The notes: a model not told the origin generated them from the sequence alone. Counted from the stretch's first letter, positions 1 through 12,242 are shown. The stretch is DNA of 64,000 bases from Eupeodes corollae (GCF_945859685.1 NC_079147.1:266590572-266654571), one strand, 5' to 3'. Program-made: numbers and translations.

Positions 1-149
1 ATTCGATTTATTAACATTTGTTTATATACATTTGTACATTGTTTAAAAAATAATTGAGTAAAATCGTTAAAGCTTGGCTATGCCGTCTGCCGATTGACCT
101 CAGTTTGAAAATTAACAATGTTTATCTAATTGAAGTTTTTTTTTTGTTG

Positions 150-1990
150 AATCAGCATTTCGTTTATAATTTTATTGCGCTAAGATATTGCAGTTCAAAA
201 ATAGTTAAATAATTCATTGATGTTTTCTTCACAGTTAAGGGGGGCCACTATTTCTTCTGGTGACTTCACATTGCTGCCGAGCAAATTTCTGCATATGTCA
301 CATAAAATTGAACATTTTTCTACGAAATGGATTATATCTTCACTTACGCTTAAGTTTTAAAGGCTGCAGTAGATAGGCGGATCCTTCCGATGTGGTATAT
401 AATTAAAACTTATCATTTTTCCTCTCATTTTGAAGATTTCCGATATGAGCTCCAGTTTGTTTTCATAAATTGTTCGCATAAATTGTGATCTATGATCTAT
501 GCACCGTGGACCTAGCTTTATTAATAACGACGTCTCTCAGTTTTTCATCTAAATTTGCAATTACATTCGGAGGTCGTCATCGCAGTATTTACCATTTTCA
601 TTAACTATACGAAAGTCCGTTCCACAGTAGGCAGCATGGTCTTCTAGCTTCTTATACCACAGATTTTTCTTCTCAATTATTTTCAATGCCAGAATTTTTG
701 GACGTCTTTCATCTGGCATATTTACAACTTTTTTGATATAATCAACATGACATTTAATAGGTTTGCTGAAGAGCGGTGATAGTCCTGTCTCAATTGAGAT
801 CATATAGTTTGGGGTGTTTTTCGGTAAACGAAAGAATCTTTTTATGAAGAGCCTCTTTCAAATTTCTCTCCACTATATATGTGTGCTGCATACATCATAA
901 TAGATTTCGCCACTCCAACAAAGGCCTTATATTTAACACTATGTGATATTGACTGGTTTGAGAAGTATTTCTTTCATATTGCAAAAGTGCATATTGCGCT
1001 TTTAGATTTAATCAGCTTTCCCTAAGGTGTGTTTCCATATTAAGATTGCTGGTTATGGTAAACCCTAGATGGTTTTAGGCTTTAACAATCTCGATTGGTT
1101 CTCTGTCATAGTGCAATTTCTGTTCTACTAGAACCATTCCGGAATATCATCGACTTGGATTTGCTTAAATTGACTTTCAGATTCCATAACCGAGACAATA
1201 CACATTTAGTCGGTTAATCGTCAACTGTAGTGTTTCGGGCGAGTAAGCAAACAATATGACGTCAATGAGTGTCCTCGATATTTCAATTCTATTAGGAAAA
1301 AAGTCAAACAGGTCCTCAATGAACAAAACAGAAAGATTTGGGCTTAAATTGCAACCTTGGTTGACTCCCATTTTCGATTCAAAACTCTCCGGCTTTTAGC
1401 CAACATTCCATACAGCTGCCTTATCTGTCATCTGTCATCCCGTTCAACGGTATCAAAAGCTGCCTTGAAATTGACAAAAAATACGTAGAGTTTCTTTTTT
1501 GTTCAATAGTGGTTACCACCATGCTTTGCAGTACAAAAATATGGTCGATAGTCGAGAAGCAACTAATTATCATGAATTCAACGGATCAATCGGTTATTTA
1601 ATAATGTTGCGAATATCTTGTAGGTGGCGTTGAGAAAGGATATCCCACGGTAGTTGCATGGATCATCAATGTTGCCTTTCTTATGTGTGGGAAAAATGCA
1701 GAAACTTTTTAACTGTTTTGGTAGTATTCCAATATCCAAATTTGTATTGAAAACCTATGTTAAATTTAAAGTTAGCCTTTCTTTATCAGATTTAAAGAAT
1801 TTCAGCGGTATACCATCAAGTCCTGAAGCTTTTTCGTCCTTCAATTTCACTAATACGGTTTAACATTCGTCATGAGTTATGACACTATCCGAAATATTAA
1901 TCGAGTACGAAGGTTTAGCGTATTGGATAGGAAGCGTAAGCGTATTGATTATACAGATCGGTAATCAGACCGATTTTTGTATACGGTGTG
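150..1990 (-). mobile_element. Non-LTR retrotransposon (LINE family A), degraded copy 1
   Basis: Decayed endonuclease/reverse-transcriptase ORF read on the minus strand from about 1960 down to 170. Visible pieces, in protein order: a KASGLDGIP motif near 1840, NYRGISFLNATYKI near 1640, RT motif A FVNFKAAFDT near 1480, GVNQGCNLSPNLSVLF (motif B region) near 1370, FAYSPETLQLTINRLN, then a C-terminal block ETGLSPLF and a zinc-knuckle-like FVEKCSILCDIC near 310. Catalytic YADD is replaced by a degenerate stretch, and there are many stops and frame changes, so it is not functional. The same C-terminal block, with the same AYSP.TLQLMINR signature, occurs in the copies at 31.5-36.2 kb and 26.7-27.7 kb. 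The clade is not certain; it belongs to the APE-type LINEs. Confidence 0.8.
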
Positions 1991-2745
1991 GCATTATGGT
2001 TGATTGCTTTCGAAACAGCTATAAACCGCAACAAACTAAATAAAGTCTAATGTTCAGCATGCCTATGTACACTCTGATCGCTTCGCATGGCCCCATCTTC
2101 TACACTGGAAACCTTACACCTCTTGATATACTTAGCGAACAAATAGTTGCAAGCTCTGCTAATCACCCAAAGCTTCATCGCAGTGGGTTAACAACAATAT
2201 TGGCGACTCCTGAATCTTAAGTATTTAGCGTCCATTCCAAAGTACACAGACTACACCATCCTTCAAATACAATTTAATAGAAACTTCCAAATTTCTAACC
2301 TTTTAGATCATTCTGCAAAGAAAGGGCAATACTAGAAGACGAGTTAATTAATTTTTTCCCAGATAGATCAAGACAAAAAATAAATGGGTTGGTGGGAGTG
2401 TATTATGAACGACTGAAATGATGACTCTCATTCCTCCTTCCAAATCATTATAGCGTGTTTCAGGGTCATTTTTCGGCAGTAAAAGAAAGCTTGTCCTGGC
2501 TTAAAAACGTAATACCAGCAGCTTATATCCGTATTTTCTCAGGCCGTTTTTAAATCTCATCCATAAATGCAATCATCTCTAATGGAGATGGCACATTTGT
2601 TGAGACATTCCAGGAAATTGTAAAGTAGATCAAGTCACCAGAAATGTTACAGTACAACCCATTCTACCACATTTGGCTAATGATGGAATAGCAATCGCTA
2701 CATGAAAACTTCTGCTAATGCAATACGCTATGAAGAAATCAAACT
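1991..2745. other. No gene seen
   Basis: Short broken reading frames only. It may be the eroded 5-prime part of the neighbouring LINE, but I recognise no motif. Confidence 0.3.
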
Positions 2746-3240
2746 TACTTACTTACTTAAGGTGGCGCTACAGTCCGGAGTGGACCTGGGCCTCAACCAA
2801 CCAAAGGCGATCTGAACCCTTGGTTTAAGCGATCATGGTGCTTGCTGTCTCCATAAGCAGATCACATAAAAACTCGATTATCGGTGTCATATCCGGACAC
2901 TCTCTAACAGAAAAGCACGTAACTCGGTTAGGCGTTTTCTCAAATGACGTTTGCAGAAGATGTTAGGATGAGAAAGAGGAGGAAACAGTTCTTGACCTTC
3001 TCTGTATTTTTTTGAATATATCCATATTGTAATGAGTGGGAAATATTGAGTCTGGTAAAGCATTCCACATTCTTGTAGTGCGAGTAAAAAAATAATCTCT
3101 GTACTTTACTGTATACGTCCGAAATTGTGAAACCTTACGGAGGTGCTCAAAAGATACAAAAGTTTCAGCGAAACATATGTCCCTGCTTTAGCTCCAAGCG
3201 TAAAAATTAGCTAACGATCTCAATCATATTAACATAATCA
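2746..3240 (-). mobile_element. 3-prime end of LINE family B
   Basis: Read on the minus strand, about 3110-3020 encodes RTRMWNALPDSIFPTHYN, the conserved end of many dipteran LINE ORFs. It continues as FKKIQRR, then 3-prime UTR, and ends in a tail. On the plus strand that tail reads (ACTT)n followed by ggtggcgctacagtcc. The tail of roughly 45 bp also terminates the RTE elements at 16.8 and 61.5 kb. A related C-terminus (SRM, stop, NSFPSSVF) ends the family B copy at 18.4-19.6 kb. The 5-prime side is truncated. Confidence 0.65.
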
Positions 3241-5767
3241 GTCTTTCAAGTTTCGTAAGAAACTCAAACTGGTTTCAATGAGCTAAGAAGAATGCTTCAA
3301 TATTCTTGTGGTATCACAATCGGCCATTAAACTGGCCTCAATATGTACTGCTCTTTCTATCACAGACTCCCTTTTTAACCCAACCTTACTTAACATGCAT
3401 GCAAAAGTACAAGCAACAGTTCTATAGCAGCTTCTTAATGAGAAGCTTACTTTTCCTTACTAAAGGTAATACCACCAAAAGAACACAACATTTTTAAATT
3501 ACCTAATTTTTTTAGACATTCATTTTTCAGAATTTATGTTTCCAAATTATAAATAATCAACAAAAAAAAGGACCAAAGTAAATAACAAAACTTAATAAAT
3601 CTTTGTTTGTCTAAGCCCAAGAAAAACCACAAAACACTTTTTCCATGAATTATTGTTCAGATTTCCGTAAATGAATTCTAGAAATACGAAAGAGCTGATA
3701 CTAAAACCTTATTTTGGTGTTATTTTATGAAAACTTAATTATATAAGAATTCTTTAAACTGGAGGTTCTCAAAAAACTTTATGCAATAACTTGAAGTTTA
3801 TCTGAGAATAAAAATTGAGTAACGGTTTAGTGGTTTTATTAAATTACTTTTTTCCATAAAGAAGACTTATCGTTAGACTTCATTTCTTCACTTAAAAGAC
3901 GATTTAAATTAATGCTCCTTTTAATTGTTTATTTCACTCTTTTAACCATCATTATGAGACTACCATAAGGCTAATATAAAGCAAAAGTAGCTTTTCAAAT
4001 AGATTTAGCATGGTACATTAATTTATTTTCTATTTCGAATACAAAGCTAGTGTTTTTCAATTTAAAAAAGAAAATAATTCACAGGAAGGCGAAAAGAATT
4101 CGAATATAAACTACCAAACATAAGGTTAAACGTGTATAAATGTAAAGTTTCACTTGGTTGTACATATTTCCTAGACAACAAACCAAAGATGATGACGTTC
4201 ACGATGCGACGGACGCGACGACAACAAACGACGACAAAGACGATGCCAACCATTTCGTTCACCCAGATTTATACCCTCATTTCAAGCTTGATGAGTGATA
4301 GATTGGCAATCTTACAGATTTCTTGACGGTTTAATTTATGAGCAGAAATAATTATAACATTTTTACAAAAGGAGCCGTGAGGAAGTTAAAAAAGGAGCTC
4401 ACAAGCAACAACAGCAGCAGTAACACAAAGCGACTAGAAAATTGGGTTTCATTTCGATATGGGCTGGTTTTTAACATCAGTCCTGGAGTTTTATAGGTTT
4501 TCACTAAATCAGAGCTCCCATACCGCATATCCAAGATAGAGCGAGGGCTAGGTTGGAAGTCTTTCCATCTGGTATCATTGAGTATAGACTCATATTCATT
4601 TGCTAATAAAGATAGTTCGTTCAACTTAATTGTTTTAAATTAGCTTTTTCGCTTTCTTTAGGTTAAGGAGTCTCTGTTATTCGATGATGGTGGTATGTTT
4701 GGTGCTGCTGTTGATGTTGATGGCTGATGCCACTCAGATGCCGCTCTTATACTATGGCTCAAAGTCTGTTTATGACCTCAAGTCTATATCCATACAAACA
4801 ATATGATGATGGGGCAAAATAAGAAGCTCTGGCTATTTGAGCTATGTGAGCAACAAAATTTTGAACATTGCAAGGAAGCATTAAAAAGATTTATGATCGA
4901 GTGTTGCAGTTTTGTTAGTTCGTTGCGCTGGTTGGCTTATTGCAGTTTTGGCCTACATCGCAAAAGATGGCTCCTTGTCCACAAAGCCCCACAGTCTGGT
5001 GCTGATCATTGCGGCATGGTGGATTATGAGTGGTTGAAGGTTTTTTTTTTGTAGTGGTCGTAGATGAATTTCCTCATCATCGACACACACAAGAGCTTAA
5101 AGTGAGTAGATACCTACTCTTTTAAGCCATCTTAGTGCCGGCAATCAACCTCATAATTGGAGATATGTTCACAATTATGGAATGCGAAAATAGACGACGA
5201 TGGTAAATCAGGGACTTTGTTGCGTCCCCTGATAGATGGAGGTGGATATTCCAACAATTCTCTATGCCAGCAAGCCCAACGAGACTGAGAGGCTTCATAT
5301 ACACACATGATGAGCATAAGCAGAGAAAATTTCAATTTTAATTATTTATGCTATGTTATGAGGCAATTTCAGTATTTGAATGGATTGAAGGAGGAGACGA
5401 GTGGTGCAATGAAAATTCACTGATGATGATGAGTTCGTACCTGGTTTGTGGTCACACCTAGAAATATGAATATATGAAAAAGATGAGCTAGCACTTATCA
5501 AATACAGAATCAATATACCTCGTAAGTAAGTTAAGAGGTATCCACAAGATGCAATGAGCCCAAGACTTGAATATAGAATATACGTGTTGGTGGCCGGTGA
5601 AAATGTTTGATCATTGCATGAAACAGAGTATAAAATTCAGAATGTGTGCGTTTTTAGTTGAGGTCTGAGATTTGTATTAGTATAACTAGTTTCATGCAGG
5701 GAAGGAAGAAAATATGAGTTATTAATATATAGCGCTTGTTCAAAGATTTAAATTAACACCAACGGGG
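3241..5767. other. AT-rich DNA, no gene seen
   Basis: No open frame here has the character of a gene. Between 4190 and 4250 is a CGACG-rich patch that opens short spurious frames on both strands. I see no transposon signature. Confidence 0.4.
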
Positions 5768-5951
5768 TTTTAAAGTAACAGGCGCACAGAAATGACAAGC
5801 AGTTAGGTATACTGGCAGTTACTACAGTTCAACAAATAAACCAAACTCCATAGTTACCAATTCATAACCATAGTTACCGAAACAAATAACATAGTAACGA
5901 AACACAGAATATCATAGGGTTTTAAAGTAACGGGAGCACAGAAATGACAAG
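5768..5951. repeat. Direct repeat pair, 34 bp, spaced about 150 bp
   Basis: Positions 5768-5801 and 5919-5952 share ggttttaaagtaac, then cacagaaatgacaag, with two mismatches over 34 bp. Between them lie several 'atagttaccgaaac'-like repeats. This is probably an eroded duplicated segment of a repeat. Confidence 0.6.
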
Positions 5952-6073
5952 AAGGTACACCAGCGACACAAACACCAGCCACCAAAAACCAACACATAGT
6001 AAACTCCGTTAAACAAAAAGGTTTTGTAAATTGCTTTTAAGAACGCTCAACACATGATCTTTTGACAAATATT

Positions 6074-6297
6074 AAAAATGACAGATGTCAAAAGTGATAG
6101 ATTTCAAAAGTTACAGATGTCTAAAGTGACAGATATCAAAAGTTACAGATGTAAAAAGTGACAAATGTCAAAAGTGGCAGGTATCAAAAGGGACAGGTAT
6201 CAAAAGTGACAGATTTCAAAACTGTCAGGTATCAAAAGTGACATATTTAAAAAGTGATAGGTGTTAAAAGTTACAGATGTCAAAAGTGACAAATTTT
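6074..6297. repeat. Minisatellite, 14 units of 16 bp
   Basis: Fourteen consecutive units with consensus aaaagtgacagatgtc run from 6074 to 6297 without a single insertion or deletion. They differ only by substitutions, mostly in the second half of the unit. The core tgacagatgtca is nearly palindromic and contains TGACAG, a site type bound by TALE homeodomain proteins (Meis/Homothorax/TGIF). Whether it is bound here is unknown. Confidence 0.9.
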
Positions 6298-8685
6298 AGG
6301 ATTAGGATTAACCAATAAAAAAAAACAAAGCAACCTACGCTCTAATAACAAACAAATATAACTTGCCTTGCAAGTCGCAGTCAAATGCTGGGATCCTATA
6401 ATTTTTTGTGGACAACAGGAGCACAGAGTCAATTGGAAAAAATAAGATGAATTTCTCATTTCAATAATTATACTTGAACCTAAAAGCATATAATTTCATC
6501 CATATTTTGTCCACTTCCAAAGACGTTTATTGCAATCGGTTTTGTTTTCTTGTTGTTTGCTGTCTTCAAACTTTCAGAACCATTATTACAACATCAAATC
6601 AAATTTCAACTTCTCTATTCTCTTATGTGTATATACATTCCAAAATAACCTTCAACTTAAAAAAATGTGCTCCATAGGTATATTATTTACTTATTCAACA
6701 TCTATTCATCATTTCAATACCTCCTCGAACTGTGAGCTGTGTACTACGAACTGATGTGTACTTGCTTTATTTATGATTAAAGAACTTCGTGCTGCCCATT
6801 AACCGCAGCCCCTGTAAATAAATCATAAGTCCATAGAGACCATCGCCATCTCATCTGGGTCTGACTCTATATAGGCTCTGACTCTCCGTTCCTCTATGGC
6901 TCTGGAGTCTGGGTGCCTTGCCATAAGAAGCAGCAATCACTTTTAAGCTGATATTTTATTAACGTGCCGCATTAAATTCAATTTAACGAATGCCAATGAT
7001 CCATGCCACTATTATTTTTAAATTATATAAATACGACCATCAAGAGCAAGCAGGAGAGGCAAACGCCAGCAAGGGGGGAGTGTGTATATAGTTCTCTATT
7101 TATCCGTTCACTTAAAAGCCGATGAAATAAATCTGGTCCAAAGATGATGCGCTCGCTTCTCAGCTATCCATGAATGCACGAAACCTGACGACAATGCTGA
7201 ACTCTCGGGTGAACATATTCAGTGCATTGTAGATACCTTAATTCCCATGTTTAACAGCCAGAAATATCGCACGCAAACGACATGTACCACCGCCACCGCT
7301 GCCGTCCGTCACCATCATCATGCCGACCGTGCTGCCATCTACAGCGCAGAGAGATTGCGGAAAATAGAACTGGAAATGCCTGGCGTGAGTATCGATCGGA
7401 TAGTCTTGAATGATATATCGAGGTCGAGGGTGATGGCGAGGGAGGGTTGATGCGATGGAACTGTAAGAGGTCGGTGCAGAGCGGCGGCGTTTGGTAAATA
7501 TCGCTTAATGGAAAAGTCGATATATAATTCACCCTCATTTCATAATAAATTGCTCTCAATTGATCACGACAAACAGCGAGCTCTGAAGATAAGTTTACAC
7601 CGATCTTGAGTTTTGGCCACGCCATCATCATCATCGCTAACGCCAAGTCAGAATCTATGTTATTGATGATGATGCATCAGTTCTGTGGGGAAACACGGTT
7701 ACCTTATTCAAGTGTCCGTTGAATGTTGCTTCAATTAAAATCACAAAAATTTCGTTTTCAGTTTTAAAAAAGAAATCATAATTCCATATTCCACCACATC
7801 CGCTTTGGTTAGCCGGAAGTATCCGAACCATAATGGAGGATGGCGTGATGGCACCGAGAGTGTTTGAATGCCATCACCGTCACTTCGTCGTCGGTCGTCT
7901 TCTTCTTTTTCTAAACCTAATCTGCATCGTGCGGTATGAATGATTTAAAACGTATTGCTTGGGGTTACATTTAGCCAACATTGCGCACACCACCGACCGA
8001 CAACGACCGTTATTCCATGTCCATCCGTGTCTACTGTCTATACTGTGTCCAGGCGTGAATGTGGTATTATAGCCCAGCGGATCATCAGAGACGCGATTAT
8101 ATTATGTCGATGGGAAAATATATAGAGGCGAGAGAGTTAGTTATTCCAGCATTTTGCATGACTTCCCGTCCTCCGTTCCGTTGGTCTGCTGTGGCTGTCT
8201 GGCTTGGTTTCTGGTAGCCGAATCATTAGAGATGCATTCAACCTGGAGGATGAGAAAATTATTTCCAAAAATACAACCCCAGGGGAATATTGTTTGAAGA
8301 AGAAGCATCATCAGTAGCAAAAACACTGACATAAATCAATCGATCGATCATCAATTTCTTTCATTTTTTTTTGAGACGGTACCGAAGCCGATTTTTCTTT
8401 TGTTCTTGTTCGTAAAATTAGAACTTGATGATAAAGAAAGTTTAATCATATCCCTCGCTATATAATTCGCTAAAAAACTTCATCTATAATCATTTGATTT
8501 AATTATTTAAATTTTATTCAAGAAGACGGTCAAGAAAATAGAAAAGCTTCTGAAAGTCGATAAATCTTCATTTATGACATAATAAGAAATTGTTCAAAAA
8601 TATCATTATAATGATAATTACCGATCAACTGAATTAAACATTATGTCAAAAAGTTAACCCGTTTTAAACTTTAGAGTTCGAAATC
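6298..8685. other. Balanced-composition island, no gene seen
   Basis: Less AT-rich than its surroundings, with scattered CAT/ATG-rich patches (7300-7330, 7620-7680). The longest frame on either strand (7251-7646 minus) is low-complexity histidine/methionine-rich translation and has no domain. It could be regulatory or intronic sequence; nothing in it proves that. Confidence 0.35.
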
Positions 8686-8689
8686 AAGT

Positions 8690-8870
8690 TCACTTATCGA
8701 AAGTGCAGACTTTCAGAATAGATGAATCTCTTCGATTTCTTTGTTGGATTAGAAATAGTCTATTTAAACGTGAAATAGAGTTCGGTTTAGACGGTTTTAA
8801 GCAGCTTCTTATCAGCTTTTCGTATTCGACTTTAAATTCACACTCCTGTGTTTTAGTTTTGGAACTTCAG
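8690..8870 (+). mobile_element. Internally deleted fragment of LINE family B
   Basis: Translation of 8700-8860 gives TFRIDESLRFLCWIRN, then LDGFK, then FSYSTLNSHSC. These match, in order, three separate parts of the RT of the copy at 18.4-19.6 kb (TFDIDESLPRWIRN, LDGFK, FSYPFLDSHPC). The RT core between the second and third parts has been lost. Confidence 0.6.
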
Positions 8871-9354
8871 TTCAGGAACAGTTCATCATTAGCTCACTAA
8901 AATAAGATCACGATGTCATTGTCTAAAGTGGAGTTCTTAATCGCGTAATATATATTGCTAGTTGTATGAAATTAGACCGACAACTGTTCAAGAATTGGTG
9001 AACCTTTAAAAAGCTTAAAGCATTTAAATAGACTTCTAAAAAAAGTTTTTTAAATGATCGAATGAACATCGCTTTAGTGTTTCACGTTCTTTGTGTATTT
9101 AGTGATACTTTTACTAACTATGTTCTGTTGAAATATTCCATGCACTACCCACTACTTATCCTCCACTTTTCCTCGAAACAATTCAACAGTAATATTAAAT
9201 TTTTCAGATAATACCCTGAAACTCAATTTCAGACCAACCTCAATTAAGGAGGTCCTTTTTTCAGCTGCATATGAAGTCAAATCCCTCCCGATTTCATTTG
9301 TTCATGAGCTCCATTATCAGAAATGGTGAAATTTACCCTATTTTCTCAAGAGGA
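8871..9354. other. No gene seen
   Basis: AT-rich, with no reading frame or repeat that I recognise. Confidence 0.35.
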
Positions 9355-9545
9355 AAAAAAAGAGAGCATGAGAAGCGTGCGGTCGATGATGTTAAGTGGT
9401 TCAGAAGCAGAAATGAAGTTCGAAAGCTCTATGAGAAGATGAAATGAAATACACAAGCACATAAACCACGTAAAAGAACAACATAACCGCAGTTAATGCT
9501 GAGGATATGGAATGACCACTTTCGCAAACTTCTTTTTAAATTTAT
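9355..9545 (+). mobile_element. RTE fragment (EN-RT linker)
   Basis: Translates to VKWFRSRNEVRKLYEKMK and, after a stop, LMLRIWNDHFRKLL. This is the linker between endonuclease and RT of RTE-type elements. The same SMLRIWK.HF.KLYN block is present in the copies at 53.3 kb and 63.3 kb. Both ends are truncated. Confidence 0.65.
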
Positions 9546-9779
9546 TATTTATTAATCGAAATGAAATTTAAAAACAGTTACAAGCATAAATTATGGAGAA
9601 AAAAACTATTAACATACTATGAAATTAATTCTGAAATTTAAAGAATTTCTTGGTGATTTTTCTAAATTAATGAACCAGTTACAATAAACTGATGTTATAC
9701 ATGATTTTTTCAAGACAAAAATGTACATTGGTTAGCTATCAACACTTAATGATACAGTTTGAAGATCCAAGGGAACAAC

Positions 9780-10455
9780 ACGTGCCCCCAAATTCAACAG
9801 CCCCAGACTAAATGATCCTACGACCCGTCAAGAATTTAGCAGTTTAGGGACCACCTATCACACGAAATGAGAAAAATCAGCAGCACAATACATGACGACA
9901 TCGAACACCATTGAAATGGTGTGAAAAATGTTTTCATTTCAGGTGCTGACAGAATAGTCGGTCGGAAAAAAGGAAGCAACAGCACTTGGATTTCAGAAGA
10001 ATTTTGGGCAAGGATTAACGAACGTGAACAGTTAAGGGCTGCACAAAAGGAAGAAAGAAACGAGCTGGAGTCCTCGTATCGCATGAAAAAGAGAAAGGTT
10101 CACCGCAGTGTGCGCCACTACAAGCGTAACTACATCAACGCCTTGGCGAAAGAAGCAGAAGATGCTACAAACAGGTGCGACAACAGGACCGTTTGCAAAA
10201 TAACTGACTGATACACACAGATCAAAGCAATATCTGGTGAAAGAAGTAGCCGGTACTGTGATAAGTTTGGTGGATAAGCAAGTCAGAAGGTGGATAAACA
10301 CTTTTCCTCGGTTTTAAACCGAGTATTTGCAAACAACGTGCAGCTGATACCTTCTGAAGCGCCTGAAGAAAATTATTACCGAATCCTTACCGCACCTCCC
10401 AGTAAAGTTGAGATCGTTGCCACAATTAAAACACTTAACACTAAGAAAAAGTTTT
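9780..10455 (+). mobile_element. LINE family C, 5-prime half
   Basis: KFNSPRLNDPTTRQEF near 9790 is followed, after a frame change, by STWISEEFWARINEREQL, a basic KVHRSVRHYKRNYINALAKE block, and AEDATNRCDNRTVCKIT (9921-10211). Then come FSSVLNRVF and APPSKVEIVATIKTLNTKKK up to about 10450. This is the standard linker and RT entry of a large metazoan APE-type LINE family. The expected continuation (SGPDGIPAE and onward) is missing here. The reading resumes at 12.23 kb after an inserted 1.8-kb segment. Upstream endonuclease sequence is absent. Confidence 0.75.
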
Positions 10456-12225
10456 TTGCAAATTTTTACACCGTAATACCGACCCGACGGACTGAATATA
10501 ATTCAGATTGTTTTTTAAACAATATTGGATTTCCGAATCCAAATTAAATTCCTTTTGTTTTAATTGATTTAAAATTAAACAAAATCGAAATTGCACACCG
10601 CGCGCCGATGTGCCGCGAGAGTTATTATGACACTTTACGAGTAACGTCAGTCGATATGACAAACAGGTGAAAGAATTCACCACAGGTAGCAATAAAAGTA
10701 TTGCCAGCCCGGTAGCTCAGCTTAAGGGGGGGTTTCGATGAGGTGAATATTTTATTAATCAAGGTGATTAATAAAATTGAAATGAAATTGATATCAAAAT
10801 GATATCGAAATACGACGAGGTGAATTTCTCCAAGTCGTATTGATTATAGTGGGCGCCAGGAAACTTTTTACTGGAAGTTTACCAAAACCAGTAGCTGAAA
10901 AATTTTTCTTCAAATAAACTCACGAAATAAAAGAAAGGTTTTATTTTTCCGAAAGGAAATTTAAGTTGTGTTTTATTGCCTGGAAAACCTTGGCCGAAGC
11001 CGGGATTAAAAAACAGGATCTTTTGTAAAAGAGAAAGATACAAATTGAATTATTGAGATTGACAAAAGGTCAATTCTCGATAAATGTTTTGCAAAAGAAA
11101 ATGATGAATGTAATAATAAAAACCGATAAAAGAAATCACTCGAAGAAAATTATTTCGATAAGAAAAAAAATCAAAAAAAAACGGTAAACGCGTCACTTAA
11201 TATCAGGAAATTAATACTTCGACTCGAAGGTCAAAAAGACGAATTGAAACAAATGAACACCAAACAAAAGCGATATTTTTAGAAACACTATCTTTAGCTT
11301 CTTTTTGACTTCCTCAAACGACTATCGTAATCCTTCCTCACTTTTCTCCACGGCAGAACAAAACAAAATCTTTAACTTAATAGAAACTTAAAGAAAAAAA
11401 AACTATCGTAGGAAAATTACTTAATGTATGTCTTTTCAAAAAATTTCCTTCACACAATTTTTCTTTAGTCAAAAGGCTTTGGACGCAATTCAAAAAGTGG
11501 CCATCATCATGGCGAGCTTGACCCTTCCGGCTACTTGCCCTTAGGCAATTCTCTCGGACCTTTTGCGTGGTGATCGATCTGTCTCGGTCCCGCAACTTCC
11601 TCCATCCATAAGATTGGGGTGTGCGACCGAGAAGCCAGATATCTTTCATCGCACGCGATCTCTTTAAAGAGGTGATGCGATCACCCAGTAGCTCAATGAG
11701 TGAGTTCAGCTCTTCACTTTCGAACCCATTCCAGTCAAGACTTTCTGGAAAATTCGTGTGGAATTCCTCGCATTACCGAGTACCTACACGCGCTAGATTT
11801 TGGTTGAGGAAAAACTACTTATGTCGTATTGAAGGAAGTCGGTAGCCAAGCCTATAATTAAAATAAAAGTTGTCAAGATATTCTTGGAGTGATTTTTTTA
11901 TCGGTAATACTTTATGATGGGCCCTCGGCTATACTAGGTTAATGTTGGTGTGACTTTACTACACACATTGTTGGGCATGGGTATCCGTCTTCGTGCCTTG
12001 ATGATCTCGTTCAACCAATATGTGGGTCAACCGTCGTACAGGTCGTTGGTGTGGAATCCTTTCGCACACTTTGGTGATACGTGTTAAATTAGCTTTACCA
12101 AAATGCTAGGGGAGCAGGTGGCTGATGGTCCAGGTTTCTACTAGACTCTTTTAGAATTTTGGGGGCGCAGTAAGAAATCGTCAAGAGTGGTTAGCAACAA
12201 GAGAGGTGAAACTTGTTGTGGTAAA
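10456..12225. mobile_element. 1.8-kb insertion in LINE family C, with LTR-like features
   Basis: This segment separates the two halves of a LINE and is unrelated to it. Around 10690 an AATAAA is followed by a short GC-bearing stretch. At about 10851 tgggcgccagg resembles a tRNA primer-binding site, followed by a purine-rich leader and lysine-rich frames to 11.28 kb. That order (LTR, PBS, gag leader) suggests a retrovirus-like LTR element fragment, but I found no second LTR, no protease or RT and no clean TG..CA ends. A separate coding-like block on the minus strand occupies 11.46-11.78 kb. From 11.88 to 12.2 kb I recognise nothing. Confidence 0.35.
11377..11780 (-). CDS. Unrecognised coding-like block inside the insertion
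   Basis: The minus-strand frame is open from about 11780, giving HTNFPESLDWNGFESEELN, then SLIELLGDRITSLKRSRAMK, then DIWLLGRTPQSYGWRKL, and ends with a basic stretch and ...FLNCVQSLLTKEK. The composition (charged, one W per roughly 30 residues) looks like real protein rather than chance. I do not recognise the family and cannot define a start. It may be a gag-like or partner ORF of the inserted element, or a captured exon. Confidence 0.3.
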
Positions 12226-12242
12226 ATTTACCGCAACAAGTT
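12210..12242. repeat. 33-bp near-perfect palindrome at an insertion junction
   Basis: Arms aacttgttgtggtaaa and tttaccgcaacaagtt pair over 16 bp (one G-T) around a single central A. It sits exactly where LINE family C sequence resumes. Confidence 0.75.

Noticed and set aside
6074..6297. Possible CRISPR-like array
   Set aside because: Units are contiguous with no spacers, in a eukaryotic context. It is a minisatellite.
7251..7646. 131-codon open frame on the minus strand
   Set aside because: Low-complexity translation rich in H, R, M and W from CAT/CGC repeats. No domain and no partner exon signal.
10690..10860. Complete LTR retrotransposon
   Set aside because: No second LTR, no TG..CA ends and no pol domains were found; kept only as a low-confidence insertion.
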